A stretch of DNA of 64,000 bases from Gloeomargarita sp. SRBZ-1_bins_9 (GCA_039794565.1 JAUQVX010000002.1:124001-188000), one strand, 5' to 3'; positions 10,492 to 20,021 are shown, counted from the first letter of the stretch. Numbers and translations are program-made. The notes: generated by a model from the letters alone, not told the origin.

Positions 10492-11382
10492 ATGCACAGG
10501 TGGCTAGCGGGCGCGTTGCGGGTGGAGCGGGTGACTGTTGCCATTCATGACCTGCCCCAGAGCCTAGCAGACGTGCGCGTGGTGCAACTTTCCGATTTCC
10601 ACTTCGACGGTTTGCGCTTAAGTCCCGCTTTGCTACAGGCAGCTCTGGCAGCAACCCAGGCGGCCCAACCCGATTTGATTGTGCTCACCGGGGATTACAT
10701 CACCGATGACCCCCAGCCGATTTGGGAACTGGCGGGGTATTTGGGGCAACTGCGAGCCACCTACGGCGTTTGTGCGGTGCTGGGCAACCACGACATCGAA
10801 TGGCCCCAGGCGCGGACCATCGTCACCCAGGCCCTGACCAGTGCGGGGATTGAGGTGTTGTGGAACCAGGTGAGTTACCCCCTAGGGCCAGGTATGGCGG
10901 TGGTGGGTTTGGCCGATTTTTGGTCCAAAGAGTTCCGGCCAGCGCCCCTATTGCAGGCCTTACCCCCCCATTTGCCCCGACTGGTGCTCTCCCACAACCC
11001 GGATAGTGCGGACGTACTCCGGCGGTGGCGCGTGGACTTGCAACTTTCTGGCCATACCCACGGTGGGCAAATTGTCATCCCCGGTTGGGGACCCCTGCCG
11101 GCCTATACAGATGCCTGGAAACGCCGCTTGCCCCGCTGGTTGTGCCGTCGGATTCCGTCCCCCCTGTTCAACCAGAACTGGGACCGCACCATTGTGCACT
11201 GGGAATGGAGCCAGGGATTGCACCGCATTGGCCACAACCAACTCTACGTCAACCGGGGACTGGGCACCTATCTACCCGGCCGATTCGGTTGCCCACCTGA
11301 AGTGACTGTCATTACCCTGGTCCCCCACCCCCAACCCTACCCAGTCCATAACTGCCAAGCGGCGTTGGCGGGAATGACTTGA
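10492..11382 (+). CDS. Metallophosphoesterase, YkuE-like
   Basis: Calcineurin-type metallophosphoesterase of the YkuE group, 296 residues. Metal and catalytic motifs appear in order: QLSDFHFD, LTGDYITDD, LGNHDIEW, LSHNPD and SGHTHGGQIVIPG, and it ends in YVNRGLGTYLPGRFGCPPEVTVI as in YkuE homologues. No signal peptide is evident, so location is uncertain. The natural substrate is unknown. The stop directly abuts the convergent tRNA-Arg gene. Confidence 0.88.
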   Translation: MHRWLAGALRVERVTVAIHDLPQSLADVRVVQLSDFHFDGLRLSPALLQAALAATQAAQPDLIVLTGDYITDDPQPIWELAGYLGQLRATYGVCAVLGNHDIEWPQARTIVTQALTSAGIEVLWNQVSYPLGPGMAVVGLADFWSKEFRPAPLLQALPPHLPRLVLSHNPDSADVLRRWRVDLQLSGHTHGGQIVIPGWGPLPAYTDAWKRRLPRWLCRRIPSPLFNQNWDRTIVHWEWSQGLHRIGHNQLYVNRGLGTYLPGRFGCPPEVTVITLVPHPQPYPVHNCQAALAGMT

Positions 11383-11456
11383 CGGGCTTGGAGGGATTCG
11401 AACCCCCGACACCTTGATCCGTAGTCAAGTGCTCTGATCCACTGAGCTACAAGCCC
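11383..11456 (-). tRNA. tRNA-Arg(ACG)
   Basis: Complete cloverleaf on the minus strand. The acceptor GGGCTTG pairs with CAAGCCC, the D stem is GCTC/GAGC, and the anticodon stem CTTGA/TCAAG encloses loop CTACGGA, giving anticodon ACG (inosine-modified, reads CGN). The T arm contains GGTTCGAATCC. The discriminator is G. CCA is not encoded. Confidence 0.97.
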
Positions 11457-11473
11457 TGGCACCGCAGACACCT

Positions 11474-11479
11474 ATTATA
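11474..11479 (-). promoter_or_regulatory. -10 box of tRNA-Arg
   Basis: A perfect TATAAT on the minus strand, 17 bp upstream of the mature 5' end of tRNA-Arg. No good -35 hexamer is visible at 17 bp. Confidence 0.6.
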
Positions 11480-11568
11480 GCAAGACCAACCCCCACCCCT
11501 TCACAATCTGTAACCTAATTAATGAACAAAATTCCCAATAACTGTGCTATCGTTAGCCGTAGGGTTGC

Positions 11569-11589
11569 TATTGAGAGTTAATCTCAATA
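11569..11589. promoter_or_regulatory. Fur-box-like palindrome upstream of isiA
   Basis: A perfect inverted repeat, arms TATTGAGA and TCTCAATA separated by GTTAA. It lies 63-83 bp before the isiA start. Size, AT-rich character and position fit a Fur operator, and isiA is a classic Fur/iron target in cyanobacteria. Fur binding is an inference. Confidence 0.6.
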
Positions 11590-11590
11590 A

Positions 11591-11616
11591 CGGGTTATCC
11601 GACTGGGGGTAACCCG
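11591..11616 (+). promoter_or_regulatory. Strong hairpin in isiA leader
   Basis: Stem of 10 bp (CGGGTTATCC with GGGTAACCCG, including one T-G wobble) and a 6-nt loop, directly after the Fur-like palindrome and 35 bp before the isiA ATG. It is followed by CTTTTCCC, not a clean T-run, so it is more likely a leader or stability element than a full terminator. Confidence 0.5.
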
Positions 11617-11651
11617 CTTTTCCCAAGTGCGTGGATTGAGGAGGTAAGGCG

Positions 11652-12680
11652 ATGCAAACCTACGGAGAGACGGATGTGACCTATGGTTGGTGGGCGGGGA
11701 ATGCCCGTTTTGCCAACTTGTCGGGGTTATTTATTGCCGCCCATGTGGCCCAAGCAGCGTTAATGACCTTTTGGGCGGGGGCGTTTACGTTATTTGAAAT
11801 TTCTCGCTTTAATCCCGACCAACCGATGGGGGAACAGGGTCTGATTTTGCTGCCCCATTTGGCGACGTTGGGATGGGGTGTGGGGGAAGGTGGTCAGGTG
11901 GTGGATACCTATCCCTATTTCGTGGTGGGGGCGGTGCATCTGATCGCGTCGGCGGTTTTGGCAGCGGGTGCGTTGTTCCACACGTTCAAGGCGCCGGAGG
12001 ATTTACAAACGGCCACGGGTTGGGCTAAGCGTTTTCATTTCGCCTGGGATGACCCCAAACAATTGGGCATCATTTTGGGGCATCATTTGTTGTTTTTGGG
12101 GGCGGGGGCGTTGTTGCTGGTGGCCAAGGCCTGTTGGTGGGGTGGTTTGTACGATGCATCCATCCATAGCGTCCGTTTGGTGACCCAACCAACGCTCAAT
12201 CCCCTAGTGATTTACGGGTATCAAACCCACTTTGCCCAGTTGGACAATTTGGAGGATTTAGTGGGGGGGCATATTTATGTGGGGCTGATGCTCATTGGCG
12301 GCGGCATTTGGCATATTTTGGTTCCCCCCTTAAATTGGGCGCGGCGGGTGCTGTTGTTTTCCGGGGAAGCTCTGTTGTCCTATGCCCTGGGGGGGATTGC
12401 TCTGGCGGGGTTTGTGGCGGCCTATTTCTGTGCGGTGAACACCTTTGCCTACCCGCCGGAATTTTACGGCCCGCCCCTGGAGGTGAAGCTGGGTATCACG
12501 CCCTACTTTGCCGACACGGTAAAGCTTCCCTACGGTACGTACACGTCCCGGGCCTGGCTGGCCAATGCCCACTTTTTCCTAGCCTTTTTCTGCCTGCAAG
12601 GTCACCTGTGGCATGCTCTACGGGCGCTGGGGTTTGATTTCCGACGGGTGGAACGGGCTTTGAGTTCGTTGCAGATTTAG
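11652..12680 (+). CDS. isiA: Iron-stress chlorophyll-binding protein IsiA (CP43')
   Basis: Six-helix chlorophyll a antenna protein that forms rings around photosystem I during iron limitation. The 342-residue product begins [20 protein letters not shown] and carries family segments [44 protein letters not shown] and [16 protein letters not shown]. It lacks the large lumenal loop of CP43, as expected for IsiA/Pcb. A strong Shine-Dalgarno (GAGGAGGT) precedes the ATG. The flavodoxin gene follows after 69 bp, the classical isiAB order, and the region upstream carries a Fur-like palindrome. Confidence 0.96.
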   Translation: MQTYGETDVTYGWWAGNARFANLSGLFIAAHVAQAALMTFWAGAFTLFEISRFNPDQPMGEQGLILLPHLATLGWGVGEGGQVVDTYPYFVVGAVHLIASAVLAAGALFHTFKAPEDLQTATGWAKRFHFAWDDPKQLGIILGHHLLFLGAGALLLVAKACWWGGLYDASIHSVRLVTQPTLNPLVIYGYQTHFAQLDNLEDLVGGHIYVGLMLIGGGIWHILVPPLNWARRVLLFSGEALLSYALGGIALAGFVAAYFCAVNTFAYPPEFYGPPLEVKLGITPYFADTVKLPYGTYTSRAWLANAHFFLAFFCLQGHLWHALRALGFDFRRVERALSSLQI

Positions 12681-12749
12681 CACGCTGACGCTCCGACACG
12701 GCAAGGGGAGAGAGGAGAACTTTTTTTCTAATGTTGTGGAGGTGGGTTC

Positions 12750-13268
12750 ATGGCCAAGGTTGGTTTGTTTTACGGTACGCAAACGGGCAATACCCAAAAT
12801 GCCGCAAAGCAGATTCAAAAGGCGCTAGGGGGCCCCCAAGTCGTGGACGTGATTGACATCGCCAACGCGGATATTGAGGATTTCGCCCGATATGACTACA
12901 TCATCATCGGCTGCCCAACCTGGAACATTGGTGAGTTGCAGAGCGATTGGCAGGGTTTTTATAACGAGCAATTGGGGTCCATTGATTTCAGTGGCAAAAA
13001 AGTGGCCTATTTTGGCTGTGGCGACCAGGTGGGCTATGCCGATAACTTTCAGGATGCCATGGGCATTTTGGAGGAGATGATTACGTCGTTGGGGGGGCAA
13101 ACGGTGGGGTATTGGCCGACGGAGGGTTATACGTTTAATGGGTCGAAGGCGCTGCGGGGGGATCAGTTTGTGGGCCTGGCCCTGGATGAGGATAACCAGC
13201 CGGAGTTGACGACTAAACGGATTCAAGCCTGGGCTGCCCAGTTGCAGCGGGAATTTGGTCTGGATTGA
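12750..13268 (+). CDS. isiB: Flavodoxin IsiB
   Basis: Long-chain flavodoxin (172 residues) that replaces ferredoxin in electron transfer when iron is scarce. The FMN phosphate loop is GLFYGTQTGNT (residues 5-15). The isoalloxazine-contact regions are CPTWNIGELQSDW and YFGCGDQVGYADNFQDA. It starts at an ATG with a GGAGGTGGG ribosome site and lies downstream of isiA, so it is presumably in the iron-stress operon. Confidence 0.96.
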   Translation: MAKVGLFYGTQTGNTQNAAKQIQKALGGPQVVDVIDIANADIEDFARYDYIIIGCPTWNIGELQSDWQGFYNEQLGSIDFSGKKVAYFGCGDQVGYADNFQDAMGILEEMITSLGGQTVGYWPTEGYTFNGSKALRGDQFVGLALDEDNQPELTTKRIQAWAAQLQREFGLD

Positions 13269-13378
13269 TCCCAGGGGAAGGGGGGGGCAAAAGTGTCTAT
13301 AACTTCTCCCCCTATGGTTCAGGTACTGCAAAGGGTTGAGAAAAATGACTCGCAACTTATCTGCCTTCCCTTTTACCT

Positions 13379-13636
13379 ATGATGTCCCTGCTATGCCCTT
13401 TAATCATTTGGTTGTTCTTAGTGGGCTTTTTTACGGCGGTTTGTTTGGCGTTGGTGGATGGGGTGGAGGTCCTGCAACGACTGCATCGGGTTCCCTGTGA
13501 CCGCTGCTATTACTTTTCGGGGGACCATCGCCTGCAGTGTGCGGTCCACCCCGGTCGGGCCATGACTCCCCTGGCTGTGGATTGCCCGGACTTTATCGCC
13601 GCCAGGCCGCGCCGCTTCTGGTCGGGCAAGGACTAG
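13379..13636 (+). CDS. Small membrane-anchored cysteine-rich protein
   Basis: An 85-residue protein with one N-terminal hydrophobic segment (about residues 3-26) followed by a cysteine pattern [22 protein letters not shown]...VDCPDF. Small cyanobacterial proteins with this CxxC..C.VHP...DCxDF layout exist without known function; the four cysteines could bind metal. ATGs at 13379 and 13382 are both possible starts. It lies between isiB and fabZ on the same strand. The cyanobacterial family assignment is from memory of the pattern. Confidence 0.7.
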   Translation: MMSLLCPLIIWLFLVGFFTAVCLALVDGVEVLQRLHRVPCDRCYYFSGDHRLQCAVHPGRAMTPLAVDCPDFIAARPRRFWSGKD

Positions 13637-13692
13637 TCTCCGCCGGGGACCGGGTTGGTGTAGGATCAAGGGGCAAACGCGAAGAGTCGGGC

Positions 13693-14130
13693 ATGGCAGA
13701 GGTTTTGACGGTTGAGGGGATTCAAAAGTTGCTGCCCCATCGTTACCCGTTTTTGTTGGTGGACCGGATCGTGGAGTATGTGCCGGGGGAACGGGCGGTG
13801 GGCATCAAAAATGTGACGTTCAACGAGCCGTTTTTCCAGGGGCATTTTCCGGGCCGACCGCTGATGCCGGGGGTGCTGATCGTTGAGGCGATGGCCCAGG
13901 TGGGGGGGGTGATCGTGATGCAGTTGCCGGAGGCCCAGGGGCGTTTGTCGGTGTTTGCCGGGATGGATAAGGTGCGCTTTCGTCGCCAGGTGACGCCGGG
14001 GGATCAGTTGGTGATCGAGGCGCAGTTGGTGCGGGTGCGGCTGGGGCGGTTTGGGCAAATCCAAGGGCGGGCGAGGGTGGAGGGGGAACTGGTTGCCGAG
14101 GGGGATTTCCTGTTTTCCCTGGTGGATTGA
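13693..14130 (+). CDS. fabZ: 3-hydroxyacyl-ACP dehydratase FabZ
   Basis: Hot-dog fold dehydratase of type II fatty acid synthesis, removing water from 3-hydroxyacyl-ACP. From the ATG at 13693 it is 145 residues ([20 protein letters not shown]). The catalytic His lies in [12 protein letters not shown] and the catalytic Glu in LIVEAMAQ. A longer open frame upstream is not family-like. The stop overlaps the photolyase start by one base (TGATG), indicating coupling. Confidence 0.95.
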   Translation: MAEVLTVEGIQKLLPHRYPFLLVDRIVEYVPGERAVGIKNVTFNEPFFQGHFPGRPLMPGVLIVEAMAQVGGVIVMQLPEAQGRLSVFAGMDKVRFRRQVTPGDQLVIEAQLVRVRLGRFGQIQGRARVEGELVAEGDFLFSLVD

Positions 14131-15554
14131 TGCCCGATTTGATTCTCTTTTGGCACCGGCGCGATTTACGCATCGAGGACAGTGTGGGGTTGTATCAGGC
14201 GCGCCAACGTACCCCCAAAGTGGTGGGTGTGTTCTGTTGGGACCCCCATATCTTGCGACGGGAGGATATAGCGCCGATACGGGTGTGTTACCTGCGGGAG
14301 TGTCTAGCGGATTTACAGCGCCAATACCAGCGGGTAGGCAGTGAATTGTTGATGCTGTGGGCGGACCCGGCGGAGGCGATTCCCCGGTTGGCCCAGGCGC
14401 TCCGAGCGGCGGCGGTGTATTGGCATGGGGATGTGGAACCCTATAGCCGTCAACGGGACCAGCGGGTGAGGCAAGCGCTCGACCAACAGGGCATCGCCCA
14501 CCGCCAGTTCTGGGACCAGTTACTACATGCCCCTGAGGACATCCTGACCCAGGCCGGGCAGCCCTACACGGTCTTTACGCCCTTTTGGAAACGGTGGTCC
14601 CAGCAGGCGAAAGCCCAGCCCTATCCCCCTTTGCAGGACTGTGTGGGGCTAACGGAACCGGAGCGACAGGTGGCCCAGCAGGCGGGCGCCATTCCCCTAC
14701 CAACACTCGAGCAGTTGGGGTTTTCCTGGTCCGGTGGGTTGGACTATCCCATCGGCACGGCGGGCGCCAAGGCCCTGTTGCAGGAATTCGGCCACTCGGC
14801 GATTTACAGCTATCACCAGCAGCGTAATTTTCCGGCTGTCAACGGCACGTCCCGGTTAAGTGCGGCCTTGAAGTTTGGGGTCATCGGCATTCGCACGGTT
14901 TGGCAATTTACCCAGGAATGTCTGGCGCATTTTCCGGGCAATGAATCGGTGGTCACCTGGCAGCAGGAGTTGGCCTGGCGGGAGTTTTATCAACACGGTC
15001 TGTATCATTTCCCCCATCTGGAAACCCACTGTCACCGGGCCAAATTTGACGCTTTTCCCTGGGAGAACAATGAACGCTATTTCCAAGCCTGGTGTGCGGG
15101 AGAAACGGGCTATCCCATCGTGGATGCGGCGATGCGTCAGTTGAACCAAACCGGTTGGATGCACAACCGTTGCCGGATGATTGTGGCCAGTTTTCTCACC
15201 AAGGATTTGCTGATTGATTGGCGCTGGGGGGAACGCTATTTCATGCAGAAGCTTATAGATGGGGATTTGAGTGCCAATAACGGGGGTTGGCAGTGGAGTG
15301 CGTCGGTGGGGATGGACCCGCGGCCTTTGCGCATGTTCAACCCCAATACCCAGGCGGCCAAATTTGACCCCGACGCGGAATACATCTATACCTGGGTGCC
15401 GGAGTTGCGTCGGGTGGAGGTGGCGCAGGTGTTGACCAACCAGATGACCCCTTTGGAGCGACGGGCACTGGGATATCCGCCGCCGATTGTGGACCACGCC
15501 AAGCAACAGCAACGGTTCAAACGCAAGTACCAGGCCCTAGCTGGAGCGGTATAA
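14130..15554 (+). CDS. phr: Deoxyribodipyrimidine photolyase
   Basis: Class I CPD photolyase, 474 residues, which repairs UV-induced pyrimidine dimers with light. The N-terminal Rossmann part begins LILFWHRRDLRIEDSVGL. FAD-binding and DNA-binding motifs are WQQELAWREFYQH, YPIVDAAMRQLNQTGWMHNRCRM and NNGGWQWSASVGMDP...FNP. The antenna is probably 8-HDF, as in other cyanobacterial class I enzymes (inferred). The ATG overlaps the fabZ stop by one base. The stop codon sits inside the -10 box of tRNA-Ser. Confidence 0.95.
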   Translation: MPDLILFWHRRDLRIEDSVGLYQARQRTPKVVGVFCWDPHILRREDIAPIRVCYLRECLADLQRQYQRVGSELLMLWADPAEAIPRLAQALRAAAVYWHGDVEPYSRQRDQRVRQALDQQGIAHRQFWDQLLHAPEDILTQAGQPYTVFTPFWKRWSQQAKAQPYPPLQDCVGLTEPERQVAQQAGAIPLPTLEQLGFSWSGGLDYPIGTAGAKALLQEFGHSAIYSYHQQRNFPAVNGTSRLSAALKFGVIGIRTVWQFTQECLAHFPGNESVVTWQQELAWREFYQHGLYHFPHLETHCHRAKFDAFPWENNERYFQAWCAGETGYPIVDAAMRQLNQTGWMHNRCRMIVASFLTKDLLIDWRWGERYFMQKLIDGDLSANNGGWQWSASVGMDPRPLRMFNPNTQAAKFDPDAEYIYTWVPELRRVEVAQVLTNQMTPLERRALGYPPPIVDHAKQQQRFKRKYQALAGAV

Positions 15555-15555
15555 T
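15550..15555 (+). promoter_or_regulatory. -10 box of tRNA-Ser inside phr stop
   Basis: A perfect TATAAT whose internal TAA is the photolyase stop codon. It lies 12 bp before the mature tRNA-Ser 5' end. The -35 region is not recognisable. Confidence 0.55.
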
Positions 15556-15567
15556 GGGGATTTACTG

Positions 15568-15652
15568 GGAGAGATGGCCGAGTGGTCGAAGGCGCAGCAC
15601 TGGAAATGCTGTGTGGGGCAACTCACCGTGGGTTCGAATCCCACTCTCTCCG
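15568..15652 (+). tRNA. tRNA-Ser(GGA)
   Basis: Class II tRNA with a long variable arm, 85 nt. The acceptor GGAGAGA pairs with TCTCTCC, and the anticodon stem CAGCA/TGCTG holds loop CTGGAAA, anticodon GGA. The T arm contains GGGTTCGAATCCC. Discriminator G. No CCA encoded. Confidence 0.97.
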
Positions 15653-15676
15653 TTTTCAACCTGCACCGCCGTTGGA

Positions 15677-15750
15677 TGGACACAACTGGACTCGAACCAG
15701 TGACCTCCACGATGTCAACGTGGCGCTCTAACCAACTGAGCTATGCGTCC
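15677..15750 (-). tRNA. tRNA-Val(GAC)
   Basis: Minus-strand cloverleaf, 74 nt, convergent with tRNA-Ser 24 bp away. The acceptor GGACGCA pairs with TGTGTCC (one G-T), and the anticodon stem CCACG/CGTGG holds loop TTGACAT, anticodon GAC. The T arm is ACTGGTTCGAGTCCAGT. Discriminator A. CCA is not encoded. A TACTAT -10-like box lies 12 bp upstream. Confidence 0.97.
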
Positions 15751-15796
15751 CTGTAGTCTCCTATAGTACCATTGGCCTGAGACCTTGACCAGAGGC

Positions 15797-16423
15797 ATGG
15801 GTGTTCGGGTTCGGCAGCACGTCAATCCCCTAAGTCGGCATTTTTGGGAACCAGTACCGCTTCCTGATTGGCAGTCAATTTATGCCCAACTCCACCAGCC
15901 GTTACACATTGATATTGGCTCAGCTAGGGGGGTGTTTTTGCTCAAAATGGCCCAGCAACAACCCCAGTGGAATTTTTTAGGCTTGGAAATTCGTCGCTCC
16001 CTGGTGGACTATGCCAATCAGCAAAAAACAGCCTATGGTTTAACCAACCTGCACTTTCTGTTTGCCCAAGTGAACGCGCATCTGCCAGCCATCCTGGAGA
16101 GTCTGCCGACAGGGGTTTTGCAGCGGGTGACGATTCAGTTTCCCGACCCTTGGTTCAAACGCAAACAACGCAAACGCCGCATCGTCAAACCGGAATTGGT
16201 GGCGGTCATTGCCCAGTATTTGCAACCAGGGGGTGAGGTGTTCCTACAGTCGGATGTGCAGGAGGTGGCCCTGGAAATGGTGGAGTTTTTTCGCCAGCAG
16301 CCGGCGTTTGTCCTGGTGGGGGAACACCTGCCGGACAATCCCCTGGGTATTCCCACGGAACGGGAACTGTCGGTGCTGCGGCGGGGATTGCCGGTGTATC
16401 GGTTTTTGTTCCAACGGCGATGA
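15797..16423 (+). CDS. trmB: tRNA (guanine-N7-)-methyltransferase
   Basis: SAM-dependent enzyme that makes m7G46 in tRNA. From the ATG at 15797 it is 208 residues; a TTG at 15785 would add four. Motifs: HIDIGSARGVFLLKMA (SAM binding), NFLGLEIRRSLVDYA, IQFPDPWFKRKQRKRRIV (substrate loop) and FLQSDVQEVA. It sits next to two tRNA genes and overlaps the ketoacyl synthase gene by 4 bp (ATGA). Confidence 0.95.
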   Translation: MGVRVRQHVNPLSRHFWEPVPLPDWQSIYAQLHQPLHIDIGSARGVFLLKMAQQQPQWNFLGLEIRRSLVDYANQQKTAYGLTNLHFLFAQVNAHLPAILESLPTGVLQRVTIQFPDPWFKRKQRKRRIVKPELVAVIAQYLQPGGEVFLQSDVQEVALEMVEFFRQQPAFVLVGEHLPDNPLGIPTERELSVLRRGLPVYRFLFQRR

Positions 16424-17526
16424 CGGCTGTGGTAGGGATGGGGCTGGTGTCGGCCCTAGGACCGGATAAGTACCGTAGCTGGCAGCGTTTACTAGACGGT
16501 GATACCCCCATCCGGGTACGGCAACCCTTTGCCCACATTCCCCCGGCCCCGTTGGCTATGGTGGCCGATGCCCCGGCAGACCCCCGTCGGCTCTTGCTCA
16601 TGGCACTAACGGAAGCCCTGCAGGATGCGGGGTGGACATTGCCCTTGCCGGATTGTGGGGTGGTGATTGCCTCCAGCCGGTGTGAGCAGGCGGTGTGGGA
16701 GCAATGGCTCGCAGGACAACGCCAGGACTTGGACCGCTGGCTGGACCACCTGCCTGGACGTTGGGCTGGTTGGGTGGCGGCTAAGGTGGGGGCCAAAAGT
16801 TGGGTGGCAGCACCAATGGCGGCCTGCGCTTCTGGCATCTGGGCGGTGGCAACGGCGATGGAATGGCTGCGCCGGGGGGATTGCTCACGGGTGATCGTAG
16901 GTGCGGTGGATGCGGCCATTACGCCCTTAACGCTGGCGGGATTCCGGCAAATGGGGGTGCTGGCGACGGAAGGCTGCTTTCCTTTTGACCAGAAACGCCA
17001 GGGCCTGGTGCTGGGGGAGGCGGCAGGGGTGTTGTTGCTGGCGGCTGAAGCTCTGCCCAAATACGGCTGGATTCGAGGCTGGGGATGCACCTGTGATGCC
17101 GATAGTCCGGTAGCCCCTAGTGCCGATACCGCTGCTGCCCAACAGGCCATCCAAACCTGTTTGGCCCTGGCCGGTCTTGCGCCAGCAAGCTGTGACGCTA
17201 TTCACACCCACGGCACCGGCACGCCCCACAATGACCGGCGGGAGATGCAACTCATTCAGCAGCTTTTTCCTGAGTCTGTGGCGCTGCTGGCCACTAAAGG
17301 GGCAACGGGGCACACGTTGGGGGCGGCGGGCTTGGTCAATGTCATCTTCTCGCTGCTGGCGCTGCACACCCAGATGTTGCCCCCTTGTGTGGGGTTGACC
17401 CAGCCGGCGTTTCCGGGCCGGTTTGTCCGCCGCGCCCAACCGGCAACGTTCCAATTCATCCTGAATTTGAGTTTTGGGTTTGGGGGCCAGAATGGGGCGG
17501 TGTTGGTGGCTCGCGCCGGGGCGTAA
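16420..17526 (+). CDS. Beta-ketoacyl-ACP synthase, FabF-like (short)
   Basis: Thiolase-fold condensing enzyme of the KAS II type. The full C-H-H triad is present: C136 in AACASG, H264 in HTHGTGT and H298 in KGATGHTLGAAG. At 368 residues it is shorter than FabF (about 410), with a compressed N-terminal region. It is probably a second, specialised KAS and not the housekeeping FabF, which is not in this window. Its start overlaps the trmB stop (ATGA), and its 3' end overlaps cbiG-cobJ by 71 bp. Confidence 0.85.
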   Translation: MTAVVGMGLVSALGPDKYRSWQRLLDGDTPIRVRQPFAHIPPAPLAMVADAPADPRRLLLMALTEALQDAGWTLPLPDCGVVIASSRCEQAVWEQWLAGQRQDLDRWLDHLPGRWAGWVAAKVGAKSWVAAPMAACASGIWAVATAMEWLRRGDCSRVIVGAVDAAITPLTLAGFRQMGVLATEGCFPFDQKRQGLVLGEAAGVLLLAAEALPKYGWIRGWGCTCDADSPVAPSADTAAAQQAIQTCLALAGLAPASCDAIHTHGTGTPHNDRREMQLIQQLFPESVALLATKGATGHTLGAAGLVNVIFSLLALHTQMLPPCVGLTQPAFPGRFVRRAQPATFQFILNLSFGFGGQNGAVLVARAGA

Positions 17527-19303
17527 TCAGGCCGTAGTCGCTCCAGTAGCTGTGGCGGTTGCCAATAATGACGGTGCAGAACATGTCCACGGGTAATTGG
17601 GTGAAATGGGCCAGGTCTGACCGCCAAATTTGTTCGTCCGGGCGATAAGCCTGGCGTACGATAGCAACAGGCGTTTGAGGAGCGCGGTACTGCAAAAAAA
17701 TGGCCTGGGCGGCTCCGAGTTGCCAGGTGCGTTTGGCCGAGCAGGGGTTGTAAATTACGGTTACAAAATCCCCCTGGGCGGCATGGGTCAGGCGCTGGGC
17801 AATCACCTCCCAGGGCACGTGTAAATCACTCAGACTAAGGGCGCAAAAATCCTGCATCAAGGGTGCTCCCACCCGGCTGGCTACAGCCTGTAGCGCCGAA
17901 ATCCCCGGTACTATCTGCACCCGGTCCCGCAAGGGAGCATCAGGTTGGGCCTGCAACCACTCCAGCACCACCCCCGCCATGCCATAAATGCCGCAGTCGC
18001 CGGAGGAAACCACCGCCACCGTTAATCCCCAACTGGCCAGTTCAATGGCCCGTTGCGCCCGCTGGGTTTCTTGACCAATGGCGTACGGCTCCCAAATCTG
18101 CCCCGGTCGTCGTAAGGGGGCCAGCAATTCCAGGTACAGCCGGTAGCCGATCACCACATCCGCCTGGGTCAGGGCAGTGCGGGCCGCTGGGGTCAGTTGG
18201 CTCAAGTCGCCAGGCCCCATCCCCACCAAATACAAGTAGCCTTGACGGTCGGTCCACTCCCGGGGCGCTAAAGCTACGGCAACGGTGACATTGGGAAAGG
18301 TGTGCTTGGGCACCAACAGGGGACCTTGGGCCGCTTGGATGGCCGCCGCTTCCGCCACACTGGGGGTGCCGACGGCCTGGGCGACAACCGCCGATGGATG
18401 GGGGACCGGCGTTGCCCGCAATTGCTCCGCGCTGAAGGTACGTAGCGGCCACCTTTGGCTTTGCGCCAGGGCCACCAGCCCCTCTTCGTCCCTTTTGCGG
18501 TCAATCGTTGCAAGGCCGGCGACGGCTGCCAGGGCAAGTTGGTGCTGGACAAAAACCTGCTCAATGGCCTGGTAGATGACGGGGGCAGGGGTTCCCCGGG
18601 CGCAACCCACCCCCACCCACAACACTCGGGGATGCCAGACCCCATAGGTCACAGGGGGCTGTACCTGTCGGTGGGTGACCCAGAGCTGGGGATGGCGGGC
18701 GTTGGGGTGGTCGGTCCAAAGGACGGGTAGGTCCGGGGGGAGAGCCTGTCGCCATAGGGTCTGGCCGGCTTCCTGGATCACTTGCACCGGTTCACCCCGC
18801 AGGAACGCGCTGGCTAAGGCCGTCCAGTCTCCGGCTCCCCGACGCCATCCCCAGGGATGTCCCCAGGTATCCACCGCCGGTAGGTCCTGGGCGCTGGCGG
18901 CATCGGTGACAATAGCTTGGGCATCCAACCAGGCAGCAATGGCTCGACAGAGGACATCCCCCCGCCCCTGGTGGCCCCCACACACCGTAATGACGTACTG
19001 GCTGGATTCGGGGATACACAGCACCAGGGGGTCTTGGTGTTTGTCTCGCAGCAAAGGGGCAATCAGGCGCACCACCGCCCCCAGCGTCAACCCCAACACC
19101 AGTGTTCGGTGCCCATCCCAAAGTCGGCGCAGGTGTTCCCCCAGAGATGGGCCGTAAGCCAAGCCGCCGGTTGCCTGGGCCACAGACGGCGCACACCACA
19201 CCGTTCCCCCAAAGTGCCGAGCGACATCGGTCAAGCGCCGGTAACTGGTCGGGGTTGTGGCGATCCAGGCCAGGGGGTGCCATTCGCTCCAGGGGTGGCT
19301 CAT
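17456..19303 (-). CDS. cobJ: CbiG-CobJ fusion, cobalamin biosynthesis
   Basis: Fusion of cobalt-precorrin-5A hydrolase (CbiG) and precorrin-3B C17-methyltransferase (CobJ/CbiH), two ring-contraction-stage steps of cobalamin synthesis. From the ATG at 19303 it has 615 residues. CbiG parts: [18 protein letters not shown] and [10 protein letters not shown] in the N-terminal half, [11 protein letters not shown] before residue 270. The TP-methylase domain begins near residue 350 with [18 protein letters not shown], and continues with [12 protein letters not shown] and [12 protein letters not shown]. The Pro-rich tail overlaps the convergent KAS gene (71 bp). The ATG overlaps the deoC stop by 4 bp. 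Confidence 0.92.
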   Translation of the reverse strand: MSHPWSEWHPLAWIATTPTSYRRLTDVARHFGGTVWCAPSVAQATGGLAYGPSLGEHLRRLWDGHRTLVLGLTLGAVVRLIAPLLRDKHQDPLVLCIPESSQYVITVCGGHQGRGDVLCRAIAAWLDAQAIVTDAASAQDLPAVDTWGHPWGWRRGAGDWTALASAFLRGEPVQVIQEAGQTLWRQALPPDLPVLWTDHPNARHPQLWVTHRQVQPPVTYGVWHPRVLWVGVGCARGTPAPVIYQAIEQVFVQHQLALAAVAGLATIDRKRDEEGLVALAQSQRWPLRTFSAEQLRATPVPHPSAVVAQAVGTPSVAEAAAIQAAQGPLLVPKHTFPNVTVAVALAPREWTDRQGYLYLVGMGPGDLSQLTPAARTALTQADVVIGYRLYLELLAPLRRPGQIWEPYAIGQETQRAQRAIELASWGLTVAVVSSGDCGIYGMAGVVLEWLQAQPDAPLRDRVQIVPGISALQAVASRVGAPLMQDFCALSLSDLHVPWEVIAQRLTHAAQGDFVTVIYNPCSAKRTWQLGAAQAIFLQYRAPQTPVAIVRQAYRPDEQIWRSDLAHFTQLPVDMFCTVIIGNRHSYWSDYGLITPRREPPTPPHSGPQTQNSNSG

Positions 19304-19992
19304 GGTGGTGAGGGCAGGGCCTCCTGTTGCTGCACCAGTTCGACCCCCCAGGACGTCCCCAGGCGGGTGGCACCGGCGCGCAGTAGAGCGTGGGCCTGCT
19401 CTAAGGTACGAATGCCCCCCGCTGCTTTGATCCCCACCCGTTGCTGGGTCAATTCCCGCAAAGCCGTCACCTGCTCCACCGTCACTCCACCAAACCAACC
19501 ACTGCCCGTTTTCAGATACTGCACCCCCGCATCTAGACAAATCTCCACCGCCAGCTTTTGTTCGTCCGGGGTGAGCTGGCCCATTTCCACAATGGCTTTC
19601 ACCGTTTGCCCGGTGTCTTGCACAATCTGGGCGATTTCTTCGTAAACGGCCTGGGTTTGGCCCCCTTTGAGCCAGCCCCAATGCAGCACCACGTCCAGTT
19701 CTTGGGCACCGTTGTCCACTGCCTCCATGGCCTCATAGAGCTTGACGGCGCTGGTGGTGGCCCCCAGGGGAAACCCAATCACGGCACAGACCCGGCACCG
19801 ACGGTGAGGCAAACGTTCCACGCACTGGCGCACGGCGCTGGGATAGACACACACCACCGGAAACCCATACCGATCGGCAATGTCGCAGCCCTCGGCCACC
19901 TCCTGGGGGGTGATGCCTGGACGCAACAGGGCGTGTTCGATCACCGAGGCAATGTCCGGTAAATCGGTCAACGGCGGTTCTCCGGCCAACAC
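19300..19992 (-). CDS. deoC: Deoxyribose-phosphate aldolase
   Basis: Class I aldolase of deoxynucleoside catabolism that cleaves 2-deoxyribose-5-phosphate. The 230-residue product has the Schiff-base lysine in [11 protein letters not shown] and the second conserved lysine in [21 protein letters not shown] and [17 protein letters not shown] are typical. The start is a GTG at 19992. It shares an ATGA overlap with cbiG-cobJ downstream and is divergent from hslO with 29 bp between. Confidence 0.93.
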   Translation of the reverse strand: MLAGEPPLTDLPDIASVIEHALLRPGITPQEVAEGCDIADRYGFPVVCVYPSAVRQCVERLPHRRCRVCAVIGFPLGATTSAVKLYEAMEAVDNGAQELDVVLHWGWLKGGQTQAVYEEIAQIVQDTGQTVKAIVEMGQLTPDEQKLAVEICLDAGVQYLKTGSGWFGGVTVEQVTALRELTQQRVGIKAAGGIRTLEQAHALLRAGATRLGTSWGVELVQQQEALPSPP

Positions 19993-20021
19993 GATACGAT
20001 CATAAAGACAAAGTTCGGGAC

